Assembly (NCBI GenBank): GCA_900541965.1
Contig: UQLN01000015.1
Coordinates: 22,298-86,297 of the forward strand
Reading direction: 5' to 3'
DNA length: 64,000 bases
Source of the DNA: an uncultured Parabacteroides sp.
GTDB lineage: Bacteria; Bacteroidota; Bacteroidia; Bacteroidales; Tannerellaceae
Part shown: positions 1 to 7,944 of the stretch, piece by piece
Layout of the letters: every line of letters begins with the position of its first letter
Numbering within the stretch: the stretch's first letter is position 1
The notes under the pieces: generated by a model
Databases searched by the model: none
The model's input: the letters and a program-made list of their open reading frames with translations, nothing else
What the model was told of the DNA's origin: nothing
Translations under genes and position numbers: made by a program

Positions 1-49
1 CGGCATGATTCGTGAAAACACCTGTAATCTTACCCAATAACTCTTTCAT
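1..49 (-). CDS. Partial CDS, N-terminus only, unknown product
   Basis: An ATG on the minus strand at 49 opens a frame that stays open to the window edge and begins MKELLGKITGVFTNHA. An AGGAGG-like purine tract lies at 63-68 on the same strand, about 13 bases upstream, which is rather far. Only 16 residues are visible, so no family can be named. A competing ATG at 59 runs into a stop after nine codons. The call rests on the open frame and the purine tract and is tentative. Confidence 0.4.
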   Translation of the reverse strand, partial: MKELLGKITGVFTNHA

Positions 50-391
50 AAATATACATTTACCTCCTATTTGCCAACGTATTAATCCGGATAAAAATAC
101 CATACGTCATTTATATTCTCCAAATCGGTTTCCCCAAAGGGCAGATACATTGACCGAACGGTTCCTGTCTGTCCGGAACCGGGCAATTCGTAAATCGTTC
201 CTGCATCGCCTCAATCATTTCTTTCCACTCTCAGGCATCTCCTTTCAACCTGTACCGGAAATGTATCCATCCGCATATTTAATTGGCATTTCCACTGCAT
301 GCTTTCCAACTTTGCACTTGTAAGCTTATAAAAATTAAACACGGCGATTTCCGAAAAGCCGAAGAAAGAGTAGGATTTAATTAGTATAATT
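50..391. other. Intergenic region between divergent genes
   Basis: This stretch separates the partial minus-strand gene from the beta-trefoil gene. A 103-codon open frame crosses it at 12-323 on the plus strand, but it has a protein-unlike composition and overlaps the start and leader of the minus-strand gene, so I do not call it. A CAACTTTG sequence near 309-316 resembles the Bacteroidales -7 box (TAnnTTTG) and could drive the gene at 392. Nothing else is recognisable. Confidence 0.4.
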
Positions 392-922
392 ATGATGAAG
401 AAAGTTGATTTTTCAAAACCGCTACTTATCCAATCAGTAGCTTTCAAAGAAATTTACCTCCGTATGGTTGGCGAAGGCATTAGCAAACCTCTTAGTTCGG
501 GTGCCGGTACTGTCAACTGCCAGACAACAATGGATGCAGCAGGCCAGTTCAAAGTACATCAAAGAAATGATGGCGCCGTGGCCTTCGAATCGATTCTTTA
601 CCCAGGTATTTACCTTCGCCTGGCTGGCAATGGCATCCGTTCATTTGCAGGAGCCGGAGCCGGTCTGGTAAACTGCCAGTTCGGTGCGGACGCATGGGAA
701 CACTTCAAATTGCATGAACAACCAGATGGTTCATACACGATTGAATCGGCTGCATTCCCGAATGTATACCTACGCATGGATGGCAACAATCCATCTAAAA
801 AGACCGATAACTTTGGGAAAGTAAATTGCCAGTACGGCGCCGGCAGTTGCGAAAAATTCTATCTGGTTAATGTTCCGGATACAGGAAAGCTCCAGGACTT
901 AATGGGTAAAATGTACATGTAG
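392..922 (+). CDS. Beta-trefoil (fascin/actin-crosslinker-like) protein
   Basis: A 176-residue protein made of three tandem repeats of about 50 residues. Each repeat has a motif of the form (S)xxFxxIYLRMxGxG, then GAGxVNCQ, then FKxH or FYLV: IYLRMVGEG/GAGTVNCQ, IYLRLAGNG/GAGLVNCQ, VYLRMDGNN/FGKVNCQ. Threefold repeats of this size with aromatic and hydrophobic ends are typical of the beta-trefoil fold seen in fascin and ricin-B type domains. There is no signal peptide, so it is probably cytoplasmic. The start could be either of two adjacent ATGs (392 or 395). Its ligand is unknown. It is monocistronic and ends in a strong hairpin at 934-978. Confidence 0.75.
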   Translation: MMKKVDFSKPLLIQSVAFKEIYLRMVGEGISKPLSSGAGTVNCQTTMDAAGQFKVHQRNDGAVAFESILYPGIYLRLAGNGIRSFAGAGAGLVNCQFGADAWEHFKLHEQPDGSYTIESAAFPNVYLRMDGNNPSKKTDNFGKVNCQYGAGSCEKFYLVNVPDTGKLQDLMGKMYM

Positions 923-933
923 TATAATACATT

Positions 934-978
934 GAAAGGTATCCGTTTCCTCACCGGGAGAGGAAGCGGACACCTTTC
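934..978. terminator. Hairpin terminator between convergent genes
   Basis: A 19-base arm (934-952) pairs with 960-978 around a 7-base loop, with one mismatch and one G-T wobble. It sits between the convergent beta-trefoil and DHFR-like genes and can act in both directions. The T-run is short, so its strength is uncertain. Confidence 0.7.
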
Positions 979-1001
979 TTATCAAATATATATCTTATTT
1001 T

Positions 1002-1412
1002 TTAACTGGTACGGACATAATGCAAACGCAGTATCTCCTTATTATAGGACTTGCATTCTTTCAGTTCCCAGTTGGAGGAAACACTTATATCTTCGGAAAA
1101 CAACCTGATGCCACTACCTGACATATATCCAAAAACATATAATATGATTTCATTTATAACCTTATGCTTAAACAAGTCTTTAAGCATAGATACGGATTTC
1201 GGAGTTACCTCCAGCAAACAATAGCCTTCCCGTGAATCGCATATGCTGGTAATATCACTGGCAGACATTTCCGGGGATATTATAAAATCCGCCCCTTCAT
1301 ACAAATCTGTTATCCCATAGGCATCCCGGTTTAATCCCCATTCTCTTAAACCTTCTTTATTTGATATATAACCATCCAGTGTGGTTAATGCCAATAATCG
1401 AACACATCCCAT
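1002..1412 (-). CDS. Dihydrofolate-reductase-like (RibD C-terminal type) protein
   Basis: About 136 residues from the ATG at 1412. The N-terminal strand VRLLALTTLDGYIS matches the substrate-binding opening of DHFR/RibD-C proteins, and the C-terminal block IILYVFGYMSGSGIRLF followed by a final beta strand fits the family's usual GxGxxLF region. Such proteins are NADPH-dependent reductases of pterin- or pyrimidine-like substrates; which one is not evident here. A longer frame starts with TTG at 1487, but that TTG lies inside a TATTTTTG -7 box (1485-1492), so it would be upstream of the transcript start and is rejected. An inverted repeat GTTGCA-N5-TGCAAC lies in the leader at 1442-1458. Confidence 0.65.
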   Translation of the reverse strand: MGCVRLLALTTLDGYISNKEGLREWGLNRDAYGITDLYEGADFIISPEMSASDITSICDSREGYCLLEVTPKSVSMLKDLFKHKVINEIILYVFGYMSGSGIRLFSEDISVSSNWELKECKSYNKEILRLHYVRTS

Positions 1413-1484
1413 TTCCCGTGTATTTTTATCTAACAATTTAAGTTGCAATGAATGCAACCCCTTCTCCTTTTCTTTTATCCGCTT

Positions 1485-1492
1485 CAAAAATA
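1485..1492 (-). promoter_or_regulatory. -7 promoter box for the DHFR-like gene
   Basis: The minus strand reads TATTTTTG, a perfect TAnnTTTG box of the Bacteroidales primary sigma factor. Transcription would start near 1478, about 65 bases before the ATG at 1412. I see no convincing -33 TTG at the usual spacing. Confidence 0.45.
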
Positions 1493-1550
1493 CATATATC
1501 TTTCAATATTAGAAATGAAATCAGGGAAATGAAGTATATTTTATGCCGGT

Positions 1551-4415
1551 TTAATTGTAAATATCCTTTCTTTCCAGCTTTACTATGGTACCAAATTTGG
1601 ACAACTGTTCCATATCAATTCGTTTCGCATTACCCACAACCATATAAATAACAGGACGGCCGCTTATCTGCTTTTGATAGAACCCGGCTATATCCTGCAT
1701 ATTCATTTTATCTATATCTTCCAATAATTCTTCCACCGGGTCATATTCAAAACCGTTTATACGGAGGTTGGCTATCCGCCCTGACAGGTTGCGGAAAGAA
1801 GGATAATCATTATTGAACTGGTTGACAAGCGTCTGTTTTAAGGTCTCCATACGTTCCGGTTTCAAAGGCATTTCACGGATTAAGGAATCCAAGACACCCA
1901 TAGCTTCCACAGTCTTATCTGCCTGAGTGGACAGCATGGCATCCAGACATCCTTCATATCCGGTATGGATTTTGGATGGTAGCTTGAAACGTGCGCTGGT
2001 ACGATAAGCCAACGAACGGAATTCGCGGATTTCCTGAAAAAGAAGAGACGACATATCCCCTCCGAAATAAGCAGAGAACAAAGGCGCCACATGACGCGAA
2101 TAAGAATCATCCACTTGATCGCCTTTCACATATCCGTAAACTACACTTTGTACAGCTGTAGGCATATTAAAAAAGAAAACAGTAGGTTTATCATACGTTT
2201 TCAATTTACGGGAATAAGGCAAAACAACAGGGATGTCTACGTCTTCCAGGGGGAAATTCTGCCAAAGAAGTTCCGACACCTTATCTGCAGGCAAAGTACC
2301 GCAATAATGTATGTCACAGGCCATTTTCCGTACTTTATGGAAGGTATCCAGCAAAGCCTTGCCTTTCATCTTTTTCAGTTGCCTGTAAGGGATTTTTTTC
2401 AAATAGAAAGACTGGTCGCCGAATTTGACTTTTTCCAATAAAGCATAGGCGATATTATCACTTGACTTGAAAAAAGACTTATGCGCGATCTCTGCTTCAT
2501 CTACGACCGGTTTCATCTTCTTATTATCGGCTTTCACATGGCTGATAAATCCGGAGGCAAGCTCCAAGGTTTCCTCTATATGATTGTCGAAACCGACAAT
2601 TTTCAGGATGAAATTATCGTGGGTAGCTTCAAATGTAACAGTGCTCCCTATTGCCTGTAAATGTGTACGGAACTGCTCGAATGTCAGGTTATCCGTACCC
2701 AGGTATTGCAAATAGACGGCAAGCGGTACAAGTGCCGGCTCTTCCAGATATCCAATCCGATAAGATACTTCTAATGAGAAAATATCGTTGACCGGATTAG
2801 GGGCAGCATAAAGCGTAACATTTGGAGTCAGGCGTATAGTCTGCACATCATTCTCAAAATCAAGACGACGGGGTTTCACTTCCTGTACGGGGATATCTTC
2901 CAGCTTCCTGGCATAATCCGAAACCGCCTCCATATGTTGCGGGACAACCGGGGCAAAATCGGGCTTTGGAAGTTCATCCTTTGGATACTTTCCGGTGCTT
3001 TTTGTCACACAGAGGTAGTTCTTGCTGAAATACTTCTTGGCCACACGCATCACATCTTCTTTGGTAATCGATTCGATTTCCGATATATATTTCACATACG
3101 TATCCCAATCTTTTCCTTGTGAAAACAAATCCATCAGTACCCGGGAACGGGAATCGATATCTTCCAGCGCCGAAAGGGTCATACGTTTCTGTTCCAGTTT
3201 CAGGCTGCTGAACAGCTCACCGTCAAAATCACCTTTCTTGACACGGTCTATCTCCTTCCAAATCATTTTTTCAGCAGACGAATACGACTGGATAATCGGC
3301 TTGGGCATCGCTGCCACAGCCAGAATCCCGGCATCATTCATACTCTGGTTCAAGGCCATGGCTCCTACCAGTTTACGGTCTACCATCAACTTATCCAGAA
3401 AACCTGTACCGTTGGCATTGTTCAGTAGGTTTACCGCTATATTAAGTGCAACCTGATCTTCATGATTGGCGGGAACCCCTCTGAATCCGAGAGCCAATCC
3501 CTTCATAAAAGGAATAGGAAATTTGACTTTCATCTTCTCTTTCCCATTGAACGGAGGCAGTGTAACTGTGGCCCTTTTAGGCATATCACCTGTACGAACA
3601 CGTGAGAATGTCTTATCTATGATAGGTATCACTGATTCCGTATCAAAATCTCCACTTAATATCAATGCCATATTAGGAGCGACATAGTATTTTTCAAAGA
3701 ACTTCTGCATTTCTTTCAGGCTCGGGTTCTTCAAATATTTCGTACTTCCGATAATAGGATATGCATAAGGATGGGGAGCAAAGTAACGGGATAATAAAGT
3801 ATCCATTACCTGTCTTCCGATAAAATCTCCGTACATATTTTTTTCTTCATACACAGTCTCCAGCTCACTTTGGAACAAACGGAATACCGGATTCAACAAA
3901 CGTTCGCTATTGATTTCCGCCCACTGTTCCATATACTGTGGAGAGAACGTATTGAAATAAACGGTTGCATCGTATGAAGTTGCGGCATTCAGTCCGGAAC
4001 CGCCATATTGTGTAATCAAACGGTTAAACTCATTCGGTATGACATAATCGGCTGCACACACACTCAAGTCATTTATTATCTTCAGTAAATGCGCACGTTC
4101 TTTAGGGTTTTCAGTAATAGCCAAGGCATCATACTTATCCGAAATAAGGTCGAGAAGCGCTTTCTCCGATTCATAATCAATCGTTCCGATTTTATCTGTC
4201 CCCTTGAACATCATATGCTCGAAATAATGAGCAATCCCGGTATTCGGGCTATCTTTTGCACCCGCTTTTACAACAACTGCTCCAAAGACTTTTGGCTGGC
4301 TATGGTCTTCATTCAACCAAACAGTCAGTCCATTCTGAAGTTTATATTCTTTTACATGGAGAGCACTTATATTCTCTGCTTTTACCTGAGAGGTACCGGA
4401 TGCCATCATCATCAT
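1551..4415 (-). CDS. M16 family zinc metallopeptidase (two-module)
   Basis: A 954-residue protein of the insulinase/pitrilysin family. The inverted zinc motif HYFEH is at residues 63-67, and the downstream acidic segment TVYEEKN supplies the third ligand region. The first half carries the active M16 module and its inactive partner; the second half repeats the architecture, giving the length usual for the large Bacteroidetes M16 proteins. The start is a run of four ATG codons at 4415 with an in-frame TGA eight codons before it, and a TATATTTG box at 4478-4485 sits upstream. Homologues are usually exported, but the N-terminus here (MMMMASGTSQVKAE) has no hydrophobic core, so export is doubtful. 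Substrate is presumably peptides; specificity cannot be inferred. Confidence 0.9.
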   Translation of the reverse strand: MMMMASGTSQVKAENISALHVKEYKLQNGLTVWLNEDHSQPKVFGAVVVKAGAKDSPNTGIAHYFEHMMFKGTDKIGTIDYESEKALLDLISDKYDALAITENPKERAHLLKIINDLSVCAADYVIPNEFNRLITQYGGSGLNAATSYDATVYFNTFSPQYMEQWAEINSERLLNPVFRLFQSELETVYEEKNMYGDFIGRQVMDTLLSRYFAPHPYAYPIIGSTKYLKNPSLKEMQKFFEKYYVAPNMALILSGDFDTESVIPIIDKTFSRVRTGDMPKRATVTLPPFNGKEKMKVKFPIPFMKGLALGFRGVPANHEDQVALNIAVNLLNNANGTGFLDKLMVDRKLVGAMALNQSMNDAGILAVAAMPKPIIQSYSSAEKMIWKEIDRVKKGDFDGELFSSLKLEQKRMTLSALEDIDSRSRVLMDLFSQGKDWDTYVKYISEIESITKEDVMRVAKKYFSKNYLCVTKSTGKYPKDELPKPDFAPVVPQHMEAVSDYARKLEDIPVQEVKPRRLDFENDVQTIRLTPNVTLYAAPNPVNDIFSLEVSYRIGYLEEPALVPLAVYLQYLGTDNLTFEQFRTHLQAIGSTVTFEATHDNFILKIVGFDNHIEETLELASGFISHVKADNKKMKPVVDEAEIAHKSFFKSSDNIAYALLEKVKFGDQSFYLKKIPYRQLKKMKGKALLDTFHKVRKMACDIHYCGTLPADKVSELLWQNFPLEDVDIPVVLPYSRKLKTYDKPTVFFFNMPTAVQSVVYGYVKGDQVDDSYSRHVAPLFSAYFGGDMSSLLFQEIREFRSLAYRTSARFKLPSKIHTGYEGCLDAMLSTQADKTVEAMGVLDSLIREMPLKPERMETLKQTLVNQFNNDYPSFRNLSGRIANLRINGFEYDPVEELLEDIDKMNMQDIAGFYQKQISGRPVIYMVVGNAKRIDMEQLSKFGTIVKLERKDIYN

Positions 4416-4477
4416 TGATAATCTTAAATTTCAGTGATATTGTCACTATATTTAATAAATAGGATGACAAATATACG

Positions 4478-4485
4478 CTTTTAAA
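4478..4485 (-). promoter_or_regulatory. -7 promoter box for the M16 peptidase gene
   Basis: The minus strand reads TATATTTG, matching TAnnTTTG. It is about 60 bases before the ATG at 4415 and supports that start. It is divergent to the box at 4531-4538. Confidence 0.5.
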
Positions 4486-4530
4486 GCAGATTGTTTATTC
4501 TTAGATGATTTAAATTAAACAAAACCTGGC

Positions 4531-4538
4531 TATATTTG
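4531..4538 (+). promoter_or_regulatory. -7 promoter box for the SAP-domain gene
   Basis: TATATTTG, a perfect -7 box, lies 27 bases before the ATG at 4566. No clear -33 TTG is seen at 19-21 bases upstream. Confidence 0.5.
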
Positions 4539-4565
4539 CCACCTCAATAAGCAATTTTTCAGGAA

Positions 4566-5177
4566 ATGAATAACAAACCGGTTTTAGAAAGAAATATGGA
4601 TAACTGTATTTTCAGAAGCTATTATTACCTGAAGGAAGAGTTGGCTACTTTTTGCAGGAAGGAAGGGCTGCAAACAACAGGAAGTAAAACAGAACTGGCC
4701 GAAAGGATAGCCACTTATCTCGAAACAGGCCAAAAAACAAGAATCTCCTATAAGTCCCACAAGCAACCAAGCCCTATTATCCACATCACCAAAGAAACAG
4801 AAATAGAACGGGATTTTGTATGTTCCGAAAAACACCGGAGCTTTTTCAAACAGATTATAGGCAAAAACTTTTCATTTAATGTCCCTTTCCAAAAATGGCT
4901 GAAAAGCAATGCTGGAAAGACTTACCAGGATGCCATCGAAGCATACCACCAAATTCAGGAAGAAAAGAAAAAAGGAAAAACAACCATCGGGCAACAATTT
5001 GAATACAACACCTATATAAGAGATTTCTTTGCCGATAATCCAGACAAGTCCTTACAGGATGCCATTAAATGCTGGCAGTATAAAAAAGGACAGCAAGGAA
5101 ATAACCGATATGAAAAAGCAGATTCAGATATACTAAAAACGTCCGAGGCTGTTCTATCCCCGGACGTTCCGCCTTAA
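4566..5177 (+). CDS. SAP domain-containing protein (DUF6434-like)
   Basis: 203 residues, cytoplasmic. Residues about 15-55 form a SAP helix-extension-helix (YYYLKEELATFCRKEGL, then GSKTELAERIATYL), a fold that usually binds nucleic acid. The remainder has the conserved blocks FNVPFQKWLKSNAGKTYQDAI and FIRDFF-like FADNPDKSLQDAIKCWQYKK, a duplicated element known from SAP/DUF6434 proteins. Their role is not established. The ATG is 27 bases after a good -7 box. The last 13 codons overlap a hairpin with a minus-strand T-run that looks like a terminator for the opposing operon. Confidence 0.7.
   Translation: MNNKPVLERNMDNCIFRSYYYLKEELATFCRKEGLQTTGSKTELAERIATYLETGQKTRISYKSHKQPSPIIHITKETEIERDFVCSEKHRSFFKQIIGKNFSFNVPFQKWLKSNAGKTYQDAIEAYHQIQEEKKKGKTTIGQQFEYNTYIRDFFADNPDKSLQDAIKCWQYKKGQQGNNRYEKADSDILKTSEAVLSPDVPP
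5138..5168 (-). terminator. Intrinsic terminator for the ATPase-Fur operon, inside the SAP gene
   Basis: AACGTCCG (5138-5145) pairs perfectly with CGGACGTT (5161-5168) around a 15-base loop. Read on the minus strand, the stem is followed at once by TTTTT. It therefore terminates minus-strand transcription 6 bases after the stop codon at 5174, within the coding end of the plus-strand SAP gene. Confidence 0.6.
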
Positions 5178-5446
5178 CCATGAACTAACAGGACCTTTTC
5201 CTTTTGTCCTGAAAAACACACATCGTAAGTAAAAGTATAGATTTTAATATCTAATTCATCTTGCAAAATATCATCATCTATACTAAAAAAACAGTTAAAG
5301 TTAAGATTATTCAAAAACCAATTCTTCCATACTTTAAAACCATGTAAATCGATTGTATTACACTGCAAACGTATACAATCCGGATTTAATCCCAAATGGC
5401 TTTTTAGCTGTAACGTATAAAAACGGTTTCGAAATACATAAACCAC
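5174..5446 (-). CDS. Small hypothetical protein, GTG start
   Basis: 90 residues beginning MVYVFRNRFYTL from a GTG at 5446, 31 bases after the stop of the Fur-family gene on the same strand. The composition looks like a real soluble protein, with an acidic C-terminal half containing DDDILQDELDIKIYTFTYD. I recognise no family. Support comes from context: a terminator with a T-run follows 6 bases after its stop, so it lies inside the ATPase-Fur transcript. It overlaps the last codon of the convergent SAP gene. It may also be only the 3' untranslated part of that transcript. Confidence 0.4.
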   Translation of the reverse strand: MVYVFRNRFYTLQLKSHLGLNPDCIRLQCNTIDLHGFKVWKNWFLNNLNFNCFFSIDDDILQDELDIKIYTFTYDVCFSGQKEKVLLVHG

Positions 5447-5477
5447 AGTTCCAAAACATACTTTTGCTATTTCTCCG

Positions 5478-5900
5478 TTACGATTTCGAACTGCAATCCG
5501 GGCAGAGCCCTTTCAATACGTAATTGATAGTTGTAAGAGTAAAGCCCTTCGGCATATCCATTACCGGGGCAGGCATATTTTCTAAACAAAAGGTTCTGTT
5601 ACAGTTCTCGCAATAAAAGTGGGCATGCAAATCCTCTACGGCACAAGTGCAATTGTTCTCACACACCGCATATTTCAAAGACTTTGTACCATCGTCTATA
5701 CTATGTATCAAATGGTGGGAAAGGAATAAAGTTATTGTGCGGAACAACGTAGACTTATCCACCGTATCCAGCACGTTCTCCAAATCCAGCAACGATACGG
5801 GACGGTTCACCTGCATCATTGCCCGCAGTACCAATATCCGTATTGCCGTAGGATGTATTTCCCTTTTGGCAAGCATTTCCAGACAGGTTTGTTCTTCCAT
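5478..5900 (-). CDS. Fur-family metalloregulator (Zur-like)
   Basis: 140 residues. An N-terminal winged helix (residues about 1-80, with HPTAIRILVLRAM and the recognition region DKSTLFRTITLF) is followed by the dimerisation domain. Structural-zinc cysteine pairs CENC and CPDC are present, plus the HxH segment DLHAHFYC. Fur proteins act as metal-dependent repressors that bind inverted repeats. The gene follows the P-type ATPase by 7 bases, and a 7-1-7 inverted repeat overlaps the operon promoter, so autoregulation is likely. The adjacent zinc/cadmium-type exporter suggests zinc sensing, but the metal is an inference. Confidence 0.85.
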   Translation of the reverse strand: MEEQTCLEMLAKREIHPTAIRILVLRAMMQVNRPVSLLDLENVLDTVDKSTLFRTITLFLSHHLIHSIDDGTKSLKYAVCENNCTCAVEDLHAHFYCENCNRTFCLENMPAPVMDMPKGFTLTTINYVLKGLCPDCSSKS

Positions 5901-5907
5901 AGATTTC

Positions 5908-7866
5908 TTATTTTATCATTTTCTGTATCCGTACGGCATTCAATATGGCAATAAGCGCAACACCTACATCGGCAAAGACTGCTTCCCATAAGGTTGCCAT
6001 ACCACCGGCTCCTAATATCATGACAAGCAGTTTCACACCAAAAGCCAATGATACGTTTTGCCAGATAATCCGGCGTGTCAGTCTCCCTACTTTGATGGCT
6101 GTCGCCACTTTGGACGGCTGGTCGGTTTGTATAACGACATCCGCCGTTTCAATTGCCGCATCGCTGCCAAGTCCACCCATTGCAATCCCTACATTGCTTA
6201 AAGCCAATACCGGAGCATCATTTATACCATCTCCAACAAAAGCGATCCGGTTGCTTTCGTCCCGGCGCAAAGCTTCTATATGCTCAACCTTTCCGTCGGG
6301 AAGCAAATCGCCATAGGCTTTTGTTATACCCAGCTTTTTGGCAAAACTACTAACAATACTCTGTTTATCCCCCGATAATATCTGAATGTTTTTAATATTT
6401 AATAGTTTCAGGTTCTCGATGGCAGTACAGGCATCCTCTTTCAGGGAATCTGAGAGTAAAAGGTATCCGGCATATTCCTCCCCAACCGCACAAACCACAA
6501 TTGTTTCGGTAATAGACGCAAGCTCTTCGGGATATGCGATACCATATTTTGATAACAGTCTGAGATTTCCTGCCAAGACCCTCACTCCTTCTATCTTTGC
6601 CTCCAGACCGCAACCGGCAATTTCCGATATATCGGTTGTCCGGACAAGTCCTACCCCAAGCTTTTCCGCATAACCTACCACAGCTTTAGCTATCGGATGG
6701 GTACTCCCCTGTTCCACAGAAGCGACCAGGCGTGTCAGTTCTTCTTCAGGAACACGGATAGATATACAGGATTGAACTTCAAAGACTCCTTTGGTCAATG
6801 TACCAGTCTTATCAAACACAATCGTATTGATTTGGGTAATAGCATCCAGATAATTACCACCTTTAAACAAAATACCTAACCGGGATGCCGCACCTATCCC
6901 TCCGAAATATCCTAACGGAATACTTACCACCAATGCACACGGGCACGAAATCACAAGAAAAATCAAAGCCCTGTACAACCAATCATTAAATGTAAATGCA
7001 AACAACGGATTTACCAGCGAATAGACAAACGGGACACACACGATTAAGGCAGCCAACCCGATAACAACCGGTGTATAAATACGGGCAAACTTACGGATAA
7101 ACAACTCAGCCGGCGCCTTACGTTCCGAAGTGTCCTGCACCAGTTCCAGAATACGTGCCAACGTACTTTTGTCGAAAGGCTTGGTTACTTTTATCCGGAT
7201 TACCTTATCCGTTATAATCATTCCGGCAAGTACATCCCCGTCTTTTCTGATATGCCGCGGAACACTCTCCCCTGTCAGTGCCGAAGTATTAAATGCAGCG
7301 ACTTCACTCAGCATCGTACCATCCAAAGGAATCCGTTCGCCTGCTTTAATTTCGATAACTTCTCCTACCCGGACATCCCGGGGATTCACCACTACAAGAT
7401 TACTATCTCTCACCACCGCAGCCTTCTCCGGCCTCACATCCAGCAAGGCACTGATATTACGTTTGGCCCTGTCCACTGCCTTATCCTGAAACATTTCCCC
7501 TACTGCATAAAACAGCATCACAGCCACCCCTTCCGGATATTCTCCGATATAAAATGCTCCGATGGTAGCGACAGACATAAGCGTAAACTCACTGAAATAA
7601 TCTTTGCGAGCCATACTCCCAAACGCTTCTTTTATGACAGGAAGACCTACCGGAAGATAAGCCAGCAGATACCAAACAAAAGCCACATAATCACCTTGGA
7701 AAAAGGCAACTTCTGTGGCATTCAGTATAATTCCGGCAATCAGCATGACTGCCGACAATACGATTCTCCAATATTCACTGAACAGGCTTGCTTCCTCCCG
7801 GCTCTCATTTACCTGCACATTTTTCATCGCGCAACATTTGCAACCTGTTGTCTTTTCCATATCCAT
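5908..7866 (-). CDS. Heavy-metal P1B-type ATPase (Zn2+/Cd2+ exporter type)
   Basis: 652 residues. Visible elements are the actuator motif TGES (198-201), the metal-binding transmembrane motif CPC (308-310), the phosphorylation motif DKTGTLT (Asp352), the HP segment STHPIAKAV, and the hinge GDGINDAP. CPC with an HP locus places it in the ZntA/CadA/CopA superfamily; the short N-terminus with CKCC in place of a full HMA domain fits the compact zinc/cadmium pumps of Bacteroidetes. It would export divalent metal across the inner membrane using ATP. It is first in an operon with the Fur-family gene and has a TATCTTTG box and palindromic operator upstream. Confidence 0.9.
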   Translation of the reverse strand: MDMEKTTGCKCCAMKNVQVNESREEASLFSEYWRIVLSAVMLIAGIILNATEVAFFQGDYVAFVWYLLAYLPVGLPVIKEAFGSMARKDYFSEFTLMSVATIGAFYIGEYPEGVAVMLFYAVGEMFQDKAVDRAKRNISALLDVRPEKAAVVRDSNLVVVNPRDVRVGEVIEIKAGERIPLDGTMLSEVAAFNTSALTGESVPRHIRKDGDVLAGMIITDKVIRIKVTKPFDKSTLARILELVQDTSERKAPAELFIRKFARIYTPVVIGLAALIVCVPFVYSLVNPLFAFTFNDWLYRALIFLVISCPCALVVSIPLGYFGGIGAASRLGILFKGGNYLDAITQINTIVFDKTGTLTKGVFEVQSCISIRVPEEELTRLVASVEQGSTHPIAKAVVGYAEKLGVGLVRTTDISEIAGCGLEAKIEGVRVLAGNLRLLSKYGIAYPEELASITETIVVCAVGEEYAGYLLLSDSLKEDACTAIENLKLLNIKNIQILSGDKQSIVSSFAKKLGITKAYGDLLPDGKVEHIEALRRDESNRIAFVGDGINDAPVLALSNVGIAMGGLGSDAAIETADVVIQTDQPSKVATAIKVGRLTRRIIWQNVSLAFGVKLLVMILGAGGMATLWEAVFADVGVALIAILNAVRIQKMIK

Positions 7867-7890
7867 ATCTCTTTGTTATTATTTCTAATG

Positions 7891-7898
7891 CAAAGATA
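7891..7898 (-). promoter_or_regulatory. -7 promoter box of the ATPase-Fur operon
   Basis: The minus strand reads TATCTTTG, a perfect -7 box, 25 bases before the ATG at 7866. Transcription would begin near 7885. The -33 region is occupied by the palindrome at 7911-7925. Confidence 0.6.
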
Positions 7899-7910
7899 GC
7901 CGGACTGGAA

Positions 7911-7925
7911 TGCAACCCGGTTGCA
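7911..7925. promoter_or_regulatory. 7-1-7 palindromic operator, probably Fur-family
   Basis: TGCAACC-C-GGTTGCA is a perfect 7-1-7 inverted repeat. That geometry is the usual one for Fur, Zur and PerR boxes. It covers about -26 to -40 of the ATPase-Fur promoter, where a repressor would block RNA polymerase. Assignment to the Fur-family protein encoded in the same operon is an inference. Confidence 0.55.
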
Positions 7926-7944
7926 AAGTGTACCCGGCGAATCC

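Noticed and set aside
12..323. 103-codon plus-strand open frame at the left edge
   Set aside because: It overlaps the likely start of a minus-strand gene, has no recognisable motif and no promoter box or ribosome site; it is probably chance.
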